Source of the DNA: an uncultured Aquimarina sp.
GTDB lineage: Bacteria > Bacteroidota > Bacteroidia > Flavobacteriales > Flavobacteriaceae
DNA: 64,000 bases
Direction: 5' to 3'
Assembly: GCA_947501475.1 (NCBI GenBank)
Contig: CANMWA010000002.1
Coordinates: forward strand, 310,001-374,000
Position 1 is the first letter of the stretch. The number at the start of each line of letters is the position of its first letter. The position numbers were made by a program, and so were the translations under genes. This document shows positions 1 through 8,176 of this stretch, piece after piece. A model generated the notes under the pieces. It saw nothing but the letters and a program-made list of their open reading frames with translations, was not told where the DNA came from and ran no database searches.

Positions 1-116
1 GGTAAAAGATCCCAAATGATTACTGTCGCTCCTTCTTTTGCAAATAATATTGAAACGGCCTTACCTATTCCTCTGGCACCACCAGTTACTATCGCTACTT
101 TATTTTTTAGTCTCAT
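1..116 (-). CDS. Short-chain dehydrogenase/reductase, N-terminal fragment
   Basis: Partial gene: only the first 38 codons lie in the window and the rest continues beyond base 1. The start ATG is at 116-114. The peptide begins [20 protein letters not shown], the beta-strand plus TGGxxGIG dinucleotide-binding loop of classical SDR oxidoreductases (FabG or 3-hydroxyacyl-CoA dehydrogenase type), and a second strand (VIIWDL) ends in Asp, which usually favours NAD over NADP. It is probably the next gene of the acyl-CoA catabolism cluster, because it is on the same strand only 25 bases after the quinone oxidoreductase gene. Substrate cannot be told from this fragment. Confidence 0.85.
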   Translation of the reverse strand, partial: MRLKNKVAIVTGGARGIGKAVSILFAKEGATVIIWDLL

Positions 117-141
117 TTATTTTATTTTTATGAGTTTTATG

Positions 142-1122
142 CTATGAACATTCAATAACAGCTTTTCCTTTAACTTCTCTATTCATCATATCTTCTAATG
201 CTCCAGATGCTTCTCCTAGAGGGTATACCTTATGAATATGTGGCTTCAGTTTTCCTTCACCATACCATTGCATCAACTCCATGGTATTTTGCATATTTTT
301 TTTAGGTGTTTTCATCGCAAAACTTCCCCAAAAAACTCCTACAATGGCGCACCCTTTTAATAGCGCAAGATTAAGTGGTATTTTAGGTATTTCGCCTGCA
401 GCAAAACCTACTACTAGATAACGGCCTTCCCAAGCCATACCACGAATAGCAGCTTCAGAATATGTTCCTCCTACTGGATCATAGACTACGTCTACACCTT
501 TTCCTTCTGTAAGTTCTTTAATTCTCGTTTTTAGATCTTCTGTAGTATAATTAATCACCTCATCGGCACCAAATTCTTTGCACAGTTCTAGTTTTTCATT
601 AGAAGAAGCTGCAGCAATAACTTTAGCCCCCATAAGCTTACCCAACTCAACAGCTGCTAAACCAACTCCTCCAGAAGCTCCTAATACTAAAAGTGTTTCG
701 TCTTCAAGAAGCTTTGCTCTATCTTTTAATGCATGGTAAGAAGTACCATACGCCATCATAAAAGATGCAGCAATCGGGAACTGCATCATAGGGGGTTTCT
801 TAAAACATGCATTCCCAGGAACGATAACCTCTTCGGCATAACCGCCGTGCATCACAAACCCAAAGACTTCATCTCCGGGTTTTACATGATTAATATCGGA
901 TCCTACCTCTTTAACAACACCTGCAATATCACTACCTGGTGTAAAAGGCAATTCTGGTTTAAATTGATATAATCCTTGGATGATTAAGGTATCTGGAAAG
1001 TTAACTCCGCAAGCCTTCACTTGCACAACAACTTCTTTTGCTTTGGGTTTAGGGCTCTCTATCTCTTCAAGAACAAGGCTTGAAGGTGGGCCGAATTGTT
1101 TGCATACTATTGCTTTCATCAT
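142..1122 (-). CDS. NADPH:quinone oxidoreductase family protein (zinc-free MDR)
   Basis: This is a 326-residue medium-chain dehydrogenase/reductase of the zinc-independent quinone oxidoreductase (QOR) type. It has an N-terminal GroES-like fold, the Rossmann fingerprint GASGGVG at residues 148-154, and the family phrase YDPVGG near residue 215. Such enzymes reduce quinones or enones with NADPH in the cytoplasm; in ACAD-rich clusters they often act on enoyl or keto intermediates. The gene starts with two Met codons in a row, so the start may be one codon later. It lies 8 bases downstream of another MDR gene and is probably co-transcribed. The family is clear, the substrate is not. Confidence 0.85.
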   Translation of the reverse strand: MMKAIVCKQFGPPSSLVLEEIESPKPKAKEVVVQVKACGVNFPDTLIIQGLYQFKPELPFTPGSDIAGVVKEVGSDINHVKPGDEVFGFVMHGGYAEEVIVPGNACFKKPPMMQFPIAASFMMAYGTSYHALKDRAKLLEDETLLVLGASGGVGLAAVELGKLMGAKVIAAASSNEKLELCKEFGADEVINYTTEDLKTRIKELTEGKGVDVVYDPVGGTYSEAAIRGMAWEGRYLVVGFAAGEIPKIPLNLALLKGCAIVGVFWGSFAMKTPKKNMQNTMELMQWYGEGKLKPHIHKVYPLGEASGALEDMMNREVKGKAVIECS

Positions 1123-1130
1123 TTCAAGAA

Positions 1131-2135
1131 TTATCCTTCAATTACTTTTAACACCAATTTCCCCATTTTATCTCCAGAGAATAATCGTAAAAATGTTTCA
1201 TGAAAATTTTCAATACCGTCATATACATCTTCTTTACTTTTTAATTTTCCTTGAGCCATCCAGCCACCCATTTCCATAGCTGCTTTGCCATAATCTTTGG
1301 CATAATCCATTACTACCATTCCTTGCATCGTAGCACGATTTACTAATAAGGATAAATAATTAGCAGGGCCTTTTATAGCTACTTTATTATTGTATTGTGA
1401 AATCGCCCCACAGATTACTATACGAGCATGCATACGTAAACGCGCTAAAGCGGCATCGAGAATTTCTCCTCCTACATTATCAAAATACACATCAATACCT
1501 TTAGGACATTCACGTTTTAATCCTTCATGAATATTTTCTGATTTATAATCGATAGCTCCATCAAATCCTAATTCGTCGACTACATATTTACATTTATCTG
1601 CTCCACCAGCTATACCAATGACACGACAACCCTTGATTTTAGCAATTTGTCCTACTATACTTCCAACTGCACCCGCTGCACCAGAAACTAAAACGGTTTC
1701 TCCTTCTTTAATTTTTCCTACTTCCAAAATTCCAAAATAAGCAGTCATTCCCGGCATACCTAAAGTCCCAATATACATTGGCAGAGGCGCTAAACTAGGA
1801 TCTACTTGATACCAATTATCTCCATTTGTTACTGCATATTGTTGAACTCCTCCCCATCCCGTTAGGTAATCCCCTTCTTTAAATTTTGGGTGATTGTTCG
1901 ATTTTATCACTTTACCTATTGATCCAGATCGCATTACATCATCGATTTGCACCGGTTCTATATATGATTTTCCTTCATTCATCCAACCACGCATAGCTGG
2001 ATCAAGAGAAATATAATGTTGCTGTACTAAAACTTCTCCTTCTTTAGGTTCTGGGATAGGGTTATTTTGTAATTCCCAAGTATCTGCTTCAGGTAATCCA
2101 GTTGGTCTTTTCTTAAATATTAATTGCTTATTCAT
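1131..2135 (-). CDS. NADP-dependent oxidoreductase, PTGR/alkenal reductase type (MDR)
   Basis: A 334-residue protein of the MDR subfamily that includes prostaglandin reductase, CurA and YncB. Visible marks are the conserved LDPAMRGWM segment (residues 44-52), the nucleotide-binding GAAGAVG loop (152-158) and the downstream YFDNVGG. Members reduce the C=C bond of alpha,beta-unsaturated aldehydes and ketones using NADPH and serve in detoxification of lipid-peroxidation products. Length is normal for the family. It is flanked by another MDR gene and an enoyl-CoA isomerase gene on the same strand, consistent with turnover of unsaturated acyl chains. Confidence 0.88.
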   Translation of the reverse strand: MNKQLIFKKRPTGLPEADTWELQNNPIPEPKEGEVLVQQHYISLDPAMRGWMNEGKSYIEPVQIDDVMRSGSIGKVIKSNNHPKFKEGDYLTGWGGVQQYAVTNGDNWYQVDPSLAPLPMYIGTLGMPGMTAYFGILEVGKIKEGETVLVSGAAGAVGSIVGQIAKIKGCRVIGIAGGADKCKYVVDELGFDGAIDYKSENIHEGLKRECPKGIDVYFDNVGGEILDAALARLRMHARIVICGAISQYNNKVAIKGPANYLSLLVNRATMQGMVVMDYAKDYGKAAMEMGGWMAQGKLKSKEDVYDGIENFHETFLRLFSGDKMGKLVLKVIEG

Positions 2136-2189
2136 GATTTGTGTTTTATTTTTTTATTTGGAAGAACTTCTTCCGTGATTTCTATTTTT

Positions 2190-2954
2190 TTATCGTTTTT
2201 GAAGGCTCTCTACAAAAGCTTTCATTTTTGCTCTTATTTCTGGTTTCCACCAAAGTGCTATTGCCTGTTCTAAGTCTATTTTTGGATCAGTTTCCATTCC
2301 TTCTAACCATGGTTTACGTAATTTGTACTTCGTATTTTTAAAAATCTCTTCATCAGCTCTCAAATATTGTTGCATTTTTGCCTCAGCTTTAGGTAAAACT
2401 TCTTCTAAGGGGCATACTTCATTTACTAAACCTGAAGCTAAAGCCTCATCTACATTTAGTAATTTACCATCTAAAAGATATTGACTCGCTAATCCTTCTC
2501 CTAACCAGAAAGCATACCCTCGAATAAGGTTGCTCGAAATCTGGATATTAACTGCCACTTCGTTAAGGCCGATTGTATATTTTTCACCTTCAGCCATAAT
2601 TCGATAATCTCCAGTAATGGCAATTACACAGCCTCCTGCAGGAGAATGTCCTGTAATAGCAGATACCAAAGGTTTTGTAAACTTTGCCAGTTGAATATAC
2701 ATACCTCCAAAGTCATTAAAAAACTCTTTCATCTGCTGTTCATCATAACTATATAACTCAATCACGTCTAAACCAGCAGAAAAGAAATGCGGAATCCCTG
2801 TTACAATAACTCCTTTTACAGTATCATCAGACTCTAGATTAGCAAAAGCTGTTCTTATCTCTTTTGTCATTTGATGATTAATCGCATTGACTTTACCCCT
2901 GTTCAACTGAACAATTGCATAATTCTGTTTTCTTTCTATATGTACTGTTTGCAT
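2190..2954 (-). CDS. Enoyl-CoA hydratase/isomerase family protein, ECI1-like Delta3-Delta2-enoyl-CoA isomerase
   Basis: This 254-residue protein has a crotonase fold. The oxyanion-hole motif is FFSAGLD (residues 57-63). The segment HSPAGGCVIAITGDYRIM (103-120) followed by IGLNE (128-132) closely recalls mitochondrial ECI1 (DCI). The first catalytic Glu of hydratases, after GGC, is Val110 here, while the second (Glu132 in GLNE) is kept. A single Glu is the pattern of isomerases, which move a cis-3 or trans-3 double bond to trans-2 during beta-oxidation of unsaturated fatty acids. Isomerase is therefore more likely than hydratase. The gene is followed by a short intergenic gap with a palindromic repeat on its upstream side. 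Confidence 0.85.
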   Translation of the reverse strand: MQTVHIERKQNYAIVQLNRGKVNAINHQMTKEIRTAFANLESDDTVKGVIVTGIPHFFSAGLDVIELYSYDEQQMKEFFNDFGGMYIQLAKFTKPLVSAITGHSPAGGCVIAITGDYRIMAEGEKYTIGLNEVAVNIQISSNLIRGYAFWLGEGLASQYLLDGKLLNVDEALASGLVNEVCPLEEVLPKAEAKMQQYLRADEEIFKNTKYKLRKPWLEGMETDPKIDLEQAIALWWKPEIRAKMKAFVESLQKR

Positions 2955-2995
2955 TATTGATTTAATTCTAAAAATTTATTTTCCATACCATTCAA

Positions 2996-3061
2996 TGTCA
3001 CACTGAGCGGAGTCGAAGTGTAAATGAGTAAGTAATTCCCTCGACTCCGCTCGGGATAACA
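2996..3061. repeat. REP-like palindromic intergenic element
   Basis: In the 118-base gap between two genes, GAGCGGAGTCGA (3005-3016) is repeated as its perfect reverse complement at 3041-3052, with a 24-base spacer. The flanks TGTCACACT and GGGATAACA extend a looser symmetry. From general knowledge, the core CTTCGACTCCGCTCAG is a common dispersed intergenic palindrome in Flavobacteriaceae genomes. It has higher GC than its surroundings. It may act as an mRNA-stabilising or attenuating hairpin between the SDR gene and the isomerase gene. Confidence 0.7.
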
Positions 3062-3072
3062 GAAAACACTTT

Positions 3073-3828
3073 TTATAAAGAAGTTCCTCCATCCAGAGTA
3101 ATTGTCTGACCTGTTATAAATTTAGTATTATCTGATGCTAACCAAACAACCGCTTCTGCTATTTCTTCTGCTAATCCATACCGCTTCATAGGGATTACGC
3201 TTTTTAACATTTGATCCATATCTGGCCTTACTGATAACAGTTTATCTAACAAAGCAGATTCTGTATATCCAGGGCATACTGCATTAATGCGGATATTTTT
3301 AGTAGCATACTCTAAAGCAGCAGATTTAGTCATACCTACAACAGCAAATTTACTTGCGCTGTATGATAGGTTATTTAGTGAAGCTTTTAAGCCTGCTAAT
3401 GAGGCAATATTTACTATGTTTCCTCCTCCTTGCTTTATCATTTGTTGTAATGCAAGTTTCATACAGTAAAAAACTCCTGTTTGATTTACCGCAATTACAC
3501 TATCCCAATCTTCTAGCGTATACTCACCTGTTTTAGCCATATTTCTAGGACCAATCCCCGCATTATTGACTATAACATCAATACGTCCAAACTTTTTTAC
3601 CGTTTGAGCAATAAGGTTTTCAACCTCATCAAACTTGGCGACATTAGCTGTGATTACTAAGGCATCTCCTCCTGCATTAACAATCTCATTTACTATATTT
3701 TGCGCTTTTTCTTCTCTAATATCAGAAACAACTACTTTTGCTTTATGTTTTGCAAAATGCTTTGCTGTTGCTGCTCCGATTCCTGAACCTGCACCTGTGA
3801 CAACAACTATTTTATCTTTTACTTCCAT
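3073..3828 (-). CDS. SDR family NAD-dependent oxidoreductase
   Basis: A 251-residue classical short-chain dehydrogenase. It shows TGAGSGIG (residues 11-18), Asp36 after the second strand (NAD preference), NNAG (88-91), catalytic Ser143 and the YxxxK pair Tyr156/Lys160, and a C-terminal TGQTITLDGG typical of FabG-like enzymes. The likely role is oxidation of a hydroxyacyl-CoA or another secondary alcohol in the surrounding catabolic cluster. It is similar in kind to the two other SDR genes here (1-116 and 7352-8128), so the cluster has several alcohol/ketone steps. The exact substrate cannot be assigned. Confidence 0.88.
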   Translation of the reverse strand: MEVKDKIVVVTGAGSGIGAATAKHFAKHKAKVVVSDIREEKAQNIVNEIVNAGGDALVITANVAKFDEVENLIAQTVKKFGRIDVIVNNAGIGPRNMAKTGEYTLEDWDSVIAVNQTGVFYCMKLALQQMIKQGGGNIVNIASLAGLKASLNNLSYSASKFAVVGMTKSAALEYATKNIRINAVCPGYTESALLDKLLSVRPDMDQMLKSVIPMKRYGLAEEIAEAVVWLASDNTKFITGQTITLDGGTSL

Positions 3829-3852
3829 GAATATTTTTATTTATTATGTATA

Positions 3853-4239
3853 TTATTTTGAACTGCACACTATTAAACGAGAATCTTCTAGTGCCTGACT
3901 ACGTATTTTAGCAGGATATCCCTCTGCTGTGATCATACCTATAAAATCTTCTTTACTAGCATATTCTACAATCAAGATTTTATCCCATTCTTTAGTATTA
4001 TGAGGGCCAATAAGACTAAAGATTGGCTTTCCTTGATAGACAATTTTTGCTTTTGAAGCCATAAAGAAAGGAATTACGGCATGCATATATTCAGCATATA
4101 CCTCTGCTCCAGAGGTTCCAGTTTCTACTACTTTGTCTTTAAATTTTAATAAATTCAGCATCTGAAAAGGTCCTTCTATCGGTAAGGTTGAAAACTCCTG
4201 AAATTGCTCTGGAGTAACTCCTGTGTAGGTATCTTTCAT
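3853..4239 (-). CDS. DUF1330-like small dimeric alpha/beta-barrel protein
   Basis: A 128-residue soluble protein. It contains PFQMLNLLKFKD, an AEYMHAVIPFF helix and GPHNTKEWDKILIVEY, the pattern of DUF1330 ferredoxin-like (dimeric alpha-beta barrel) proteins. Function in this family is not established; some members sit with lipid or aromatic catabolism genes. It lies 24 bases downstream of the SDR start region and 28 bases after the transglutaminase-like gene, in the same run of minus-strand genes. No signal peptide is seen. Family assignment is by eye. Confidence 0.7.
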   Translation of the reverse strand: MKDTYTGVTPEQFQEFSTLPIEGPFQMLNLLKFKDKVVETGTSGAEVYAEYMHAVIPFFMASKAKIVYQGKPIFSLIGPHNTKEWDKILIVEYASKEDFIGMITAEGYPAKIRSQALEDSRLIVCSSK

Positions 4240-4267
4240 GAATAATTTATGTTTATACTAGTTTGTT

Positions 4268-4903
4268 TTACAACCTAATTTCATCGAATCCTCTATATTT
4301 CTCAATAAGTTCTGGATAATGTTCTTTCACATTATTAAAAATAAAATCTATAGGAACATCTTCAAAATGACCATAATCTTCTATGTATTCCATAAACTCA
4401 TTACCTGCGTTATTATACTCCTGGAATATAGAATCATTTTCACCATCAAATTCTAAAGGTGCGACATTACACATTTTACATAAGGATTGATTAAAAGCTG
4501 GTGATACTTTTAACCATTTACCATCTAAATATAGATTCACCATTCCATGAGGCGTTAATTCATTAGTTCCAAACTTTTCAACCAATCGTTCTACTGCAAT
4601 ATGGTTTTTTACTTTTGCTAAATGAATTCTTGCTGGGATACCTAAAGCACGTAATCCTGCAATCAAAAGAATAGACTTATCTATACAATGACCTTTTGCT
4701 TTTTTTGCAATTGTACTTGCTACATAACCTTCCTTAGAAAAACTTAAAGTATAAGGATCATATCTCCATTCATCACGAACTATAGTATACAAGCGTTTAG
4801 CTTTTTCTTTTGGAGTTAACCTATCTGTTTTAAATGCTTTAATAAGCTCCTGAATTTCTTCAGTTTCATAATCAAAAAAATATGTCGGACTTAAATAATC
4901 CAT
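4268..4903 (-). CDS. Transglutaminase-like (cysteine protease fold) protein
   Basis: A 211-residue cytoplasmic protein. It has the transglutaminase-core pattern AKGHCIDKS with Cys73, followed by LLIAGLRALGIPAR, and a His119 in the HGMVNLYLDGKW segment. The usual third residue (Asp) after this segment appears as SPAFN, so the triad may be altered or supplied differently. Bacterial members are often peptidases or amide hydrolases. The gene ends 3 bases before the kinase-like gene begins its own reading (4903 and 4907), so they are tightly packed and probably co-transcribed. The reaction is unknown. Confidence 0.75.
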   Translation of the reverse strand: MDYLSPTYFFDYETEEIQELIKAFKTDRLTPKEKAKRLYTIVRDEWRYDPYTLSFSKEGYVASTIAKKAKGHCIDKSILLIAGLRALGIPARIHLAKVKNHIAVERLVEKFGTNELTPHGMVNLYLDGKWLKVSPAFNQSLCKMCNVAPLEFDGENDSIFQEYNNAGNEFMEYIEDYGHFEDVPIDFIFNNVKEHYPELIEKYRGFDEIRL

Positions 4904-4906
4904 ATC

Positions 4907-5959
4907 TTAATCTATTTTCTGCTTTTGAATCGCCTGCAAAGCAAGATTGCAAAGTAACTCTGCTGCCTTATTTAATTGTGCAAAACGAGGGTCTGTGGTC
5001 AATCCTTTATTATATCTATAATAGATTTGTTGTGCAATCACTGCAATCTTGAATAATCCAAAAGCATAATAAAACACCAGATGATTGACAGCTCTGCCAC
5101 TTTTTTGTGCGTATAGTTCAACGATTTCGCTTCTTTTTGGGTTTCCATCCATAATAGTAGGTGAAGGAATCCCTTGTTGTACAAAAGGATGGTCACTAGC
5201 CATAGTCCAATATCCCAGAGAAGTTCCTAAATCCATCAAAGGATCTCCTAATGTTGCCATCTCCCAATCGAGTACAGCTGTTACTTCTTTCCAACTATCA
5301 TCTTTAAACACAACATTATCATACTTAAAATCATTATGTACCAAACTATGATTATATTCTTTGGGTTGGTTTTCCTCCATCCATTGCATTACTTTTTGGG
5401 CAGCAGGAACATCATCTGTAGCAGCGGCGAGATATTGTTTACCCCAATTAAGAACTTGTCTTTCTACATAACCTTCGGGTTTTCCTAAGCTTTCTAGACC
5501 AACTGATTTATAATCTACATTGTGAAGTTCTACAAACGTATCTAACCAGGAACTAGCGATCGTATTAAAATCACTTGCCTGAATATTTCTTTTTTTAGCT
5601 TCTTTTACATTAAGAATAATACCTTCTACTTTTTCCATTACGTAGAACTGACAGCCTAAAACACTCTCATCTTCTGTAAAAGCATACATTTTTGGGACTT
5701 TAGGAAAAGCACTATACACACCTGACTGTACTCTAAACTCTCTCCCCATATCATGACCTCGTTTTACAGCTCCAAAAGGTGGACGACGAAGCACATATTC
5801 TTTATCTTCAATTTGCAATAAATATGTCAAATTAGAATAGCCATGAGTAAACTGTGTAACTTTCCAATCTGATTTCTCACTATTGATAAGCCCTTCTTTT
5901 TGAAGGAATACTTTTAATGTTTTTTCGTTTAACTCTTCGCCTTTACGTACGTTTTGCAT
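4907..5959 (-). CDS. APH-family phosphotransferase, ACAD10/11 kinase-domain (LvaA) type
   Basis: This 350-residue protein is of the aminoglycoside-phosphotransferase/choline-kinase fold. The catalytic loop is HNDFKYDN (residues 208-215; Asp210 is the likely base and Asn215 a metal ligand) and the metal-binding loop is LDWEMATLGDP (230-240). The N-terminal YVLRRPP segment carries the beta-strand Arg/Lys typical of this clade. In mammals this domain is fused in front of an acyl-CoA dehydrogenase (ACAD10 and ACAD11), and in Pseudomonas the separate LvaA phosphorylates 4-hydroxyacyl-CoA. Here the acyl-CoA dehydrogenase gene lies immediately upstream in the same operon (gap 37 bases). I infer a 4-hydroxyacyl-CoA kinase; antibiotic resistance is unlikely. 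Confidence 0.85.
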   Translation of the reverse strand: MQNVRKGEELNEKTLKVFLQKEGLINSEKSDWKVTQFTHGYSNLTYLLQIEDKEYVLRRPPFGAVKRGHDMGREFRVQSGVYSAFPKVPKMYAFTEDESVLGCQFYVMEKVEGIILNVKEAKKRNIQASDFNTIASSWLDTFVELHNVDYKSVGLESLGKPEGYVERQVLNWGKQYLAAATDDVPAAQKVMQWMEENQPKEYNHSLVHNDFKYDNVVFKDDSWKEVTAVLDWEMATLGDPLMDLGTSLGYWTMASDHPFVQQGIPSPTIMDGNPKRSEIVELYAQKSGRAVNHLVFYYAFGLFKIAVIAQQIYYRYNKGLTTDPRFAQLNKAAELLCNLALQAIQKQKID

Positions 5960-5996
5960 GGTTTTTAGCTTCGTATTATGATATATGATAGTAGAA

Positions 5997-7220
5997 TTAT
6001 ATTTTCTCTTGTGAATATCTATTGATCACGCTTTTTCCTAATTGATACATATGAACCTCATCTGGCCCATCAGCCAAACGAAGCATCCTAGCTGCTACAA
6101 AAAAGTGTGCCAGCGGAGTATCGGGTCCAACTCCTTTGCCTCCATGAATTTGCATCGCACGATCAATAACCTTAAGCGCCATATTAGGAGCTACAATTTT
6201 GATCATAGCGATAAGATCTTTTGATGTTTTATTACCTTCTTTATCCATTTTATCTGCCGCAGAAAGCGTTAATAATCTTGCTTGTTCGATTTCGCATTGA
6301 GACAACGCTATTTCTTGTCGAATACTACTATAATCTTTAAACGTTTTACCAAAGGCTATACGTTCTGAAGCTCTTTGCGACATTAACTCTAATGAGCGTT
6401 GTGCCATACCTATTAAACGCATACAATGATGAATACGACCTGGTCCTAATCGTCCTTGAGCAATCTCAAAACCTCTACCTTCTCCTAAAAGTAAATTTTC
6501 TTTAGGCACACGAACATTGTCGAGTACAATTTCGGCATGACCCTCTGGAGAATCATAAAAACCAAATACAGATAATGGTCTAATAATTTTTAATCCTGGT
6601 GTATCCATAGGCACCAGAACCATACTTTGTTGCTGGTGTCTGTGTGCATTTGGATCTGTTTTACCCATTACAATAGCGATCTTACAATGCGGATCCATAC
6701 CCCCAGATGACCACCACTTACGACCATTAATTACATAATCATCACCATCTAATACAATCGAGGTTTCAATATTGGTAGCATCTGAAGAAGCTACTTGTGG
6801 TTCTGTCATTAAAAAAGCAGATCGAATTTCTCCTTTCATTAAAGGTTCTAACCACTGCTTTTGATGTGACGGAGATCCATATTTTGCCAATACTTCCATA
6901 TTTCCGGTATCTGGAGCATTGCAATTAAATACTTCTGAAGACCATAATACGCGCCCCATGATCTCTGCCAATGGTGCATATTCTAAATTTGTTAATCCTG
7001 GGCTTAAATCTCCGTAGCTTTTAGGCAAAAAAAGATTCCATAGTCCGGCTTCTTTTGCTTTTACTTTAAGGGCTTCCATTCCTGGCCAACGTTTCCAACG
7101 ATTATCAGGGTTATAGACAAAAGCACTTACTTCTTCTTCTACAGTAAGGATATGCTCATCAAAAAAAGCATTGAGTTTTTCTTGTAGTGAAGTTATTTTT
7201 TCTGAATATTCGAAATTCAT
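5997..7220 (-). CDS. Acyl-CoA dehydrogenase family protein, ACAD10/11 (LvaC) type
   Basis: A 407-residue flavoprotein of the acyl-CoA dehydrogenase fold. The N-terminal helical part contains [21 protein letters not shown], the middle part [14 protein letters not shown] (FAD and substrate contacts), and the C-terminal part QIHGGKGVG and [10 protein letters not shown]. The position of the usual catalytic Glu (YEGT in normal dehydrogenases) is Asp384 in ADGPDE, as I recall for ACAD10/11. With the kinase gene directly downstream, the pair looks like a split ACAD11: phosphorylation of a 4-hydroxyacyl-CoA, then phosphate loss and rearrangement by this enzyme. Pathway assignment is inference; family assignment is firm. 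Confidence 0.88.
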   Translation of the reverse strand: MNFEYSEKITSLQEKLNAFFDEHILTVEEEVSAFVYNPDNRWKRWPGMEALKVKAKEAGLWNLFLPKSYGDLSPGLTNLEYAPLAEIMGRVLWSSEVFNCNAPDTGNMEVLAKYGSPSHQKQWLEPLMKGEIRSAFLMTEPQVASSDATNIETSIVLDGDDYVINGRKWWSSGGMDPHCKIAIVMGKTDPNAHRHQQQSMVLVPMDTPGLKIIRPLSVFGFYDSPEGHAEIVLDNVRVPKENLLLGEGRGFEIAQGRLGPGRIHHCMRLIGMAQRSLELMSQRASERIAFGKTFKDYSSIRQEIALSQCEIEQARLLTLSAADKMDKEGNKTSKDLIAMIKIVAPNMALKVIDRAMQIHGGKGVGPDTPLAHFFVAARMLRLADGPDEVHMYQLGKSVINRYSQEKI

Positions 7221-7276
7221 TCTAGATATTATTTAGTGACTCTCGATTACGCCCGAGAAGACAGATATGTTGTTTA

Positions 7277-7328
7277 TACCATTTACACTTTGAATTCGTC
7301 ATAAGAAAATTCAAAGTACTAGTTGGTA
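7277..7328. promoter_or_regulatory. Intergenic inverted repeat between SDR and acyl-CoA dehydrogenase genes
   Basis: In the 131-base gap between the SDR gene (ends 7352) and the dehydrogenase gene (starts 7220), ACTTTGAATT (7287-7296) is followed after 11 bases by its exact reverse complement AATTCAAAGT (7308-7317). A second, outer pair TACCA (7277-7281) and TGGTA (7324-7328) encloses it. No U-run follows on the minus strand, so a simple terminator is unlikely. It may be an operator for a dimeric regulator or an mRNA hairpin. Confidence 0.45.
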
Positions 7329-7351
7329 TTATTATTTTGTGAGAAACCTCT

Positions 7352-8128
7352 TTATCCTGCAATTAAATATCCTCCATCAGCATTATAGACACTACCTGTC
7401 ATGTATGCTCCAGCATCTGATGCCAATAAGCAAACGATGCCTGCCATTTCATTTGGCATACCCATACGTGCAGATGGTAGTGTTTTTTCTATTTTCTGAA
7501 GTACTTTTTCATTTTGCCAAAGTGCCGCACTAAATTTAGTTTTAATCAATCCTGGACAAAGCACATTGGCTCGAATACCATATTGCCCCCATTCTTTAGC
7601 CTGATTTTTAGTCAACATCAACAATGCCGCTTTACTGGTACTATACAATCCTAATCCAGCTCCAGGGTGCAATGCTTCTACCGAGGCTATATTAATAATA
7701 CTTCCTCCTTTTCTTTCTTTCATTGAAGGTAATGCCAGATTAGACAACATCCAAGGTGCTTTTACATTAACATCCATAATTTTATCAAAAACGCTTTCTT
7801 CGGCATCTTCGATAGGTCCATAGATCGGATTAATGGCTGCATTATTTACCAAAATATCAACCCCTCCGTAATGTGCTATAGTTTTTTCTATCAGGTTTTT
7901 TCGTTGCTCCTCTTTACCGATATGGCAAGCTATTCCAACGGCCTCAAGTCCGGCTTTTTTAAATTCTGAAGTAACTTCGTCTACGGCTTCTTGACTTCGA
8001 CTACTGACCACAACCTTAGCGCCATGTTCTGCTAATCCTTGTGCAATTGCTTTTCCTATTCCTTTGCTAGAGCCTGTAATAATGGCTACTTTACCTTCTA
8101 AATTAAATGATTGTTTAATGCTATTCAT
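7352..8128 (-). CDS. SDR family oxidoreductase
   Basis: A 258-residue classical short-chain dehydrogenase. It has TGSSKGIG near residue 19, NNAAINP, a Ser in IASVEA, YSTSK as the catalytic Tyr/Lys pair and MTGSVYNADGG at the C-terminus. After the second strand the sequence is VVSSRS, and an Arg in this place usually indicates NADP(H). The probable role is a hydroxy/keto interconversion in the acyl-CoA pathway of the cluster; it differs in cofactor preference from the SDR at 3073-3828. Substrate unknown. The start Met is 49 bases downstream of the large acyl-CoA dehydrogenase gene. Confidence 0.87.
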   Translation of the reverse strand: MNSIKQSFNLEGKVAIITGSSKGIGKAIAQGLAEHGAKVVVSSRSQEAVDEVTSEFKKAGLEAVGIACHIGKEEQRKNLIEKTIAHYGGVDILVNNAAINPIYGPIEDAEESVFDKIMDVNVKAPWMLSNLALPSMKERKGGSIINIASVEALHPGAGLGLYSTSKAALLMLTKNQAKEWGQYGIRANVLCPGLIKTKFSAALWQNEKVLQKIEKTLPSARMGMPNEMAGIVCLLASDAGAYMTGSVYNADGGYLIAG

Positions 8129-8176
8129 TATTGATTAGTACGTTAGTGACAAAATGTGTTAGTTATGTGTATGTCT

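Noticed and set aside
4907..5959. Aminoglycoside resistance kinase
   Set aside because: The fold is shared, but the DWEMATLGDP loop and the neighbouring ACAD10/11-like gene indicate the acyl-CoA kinase clade.
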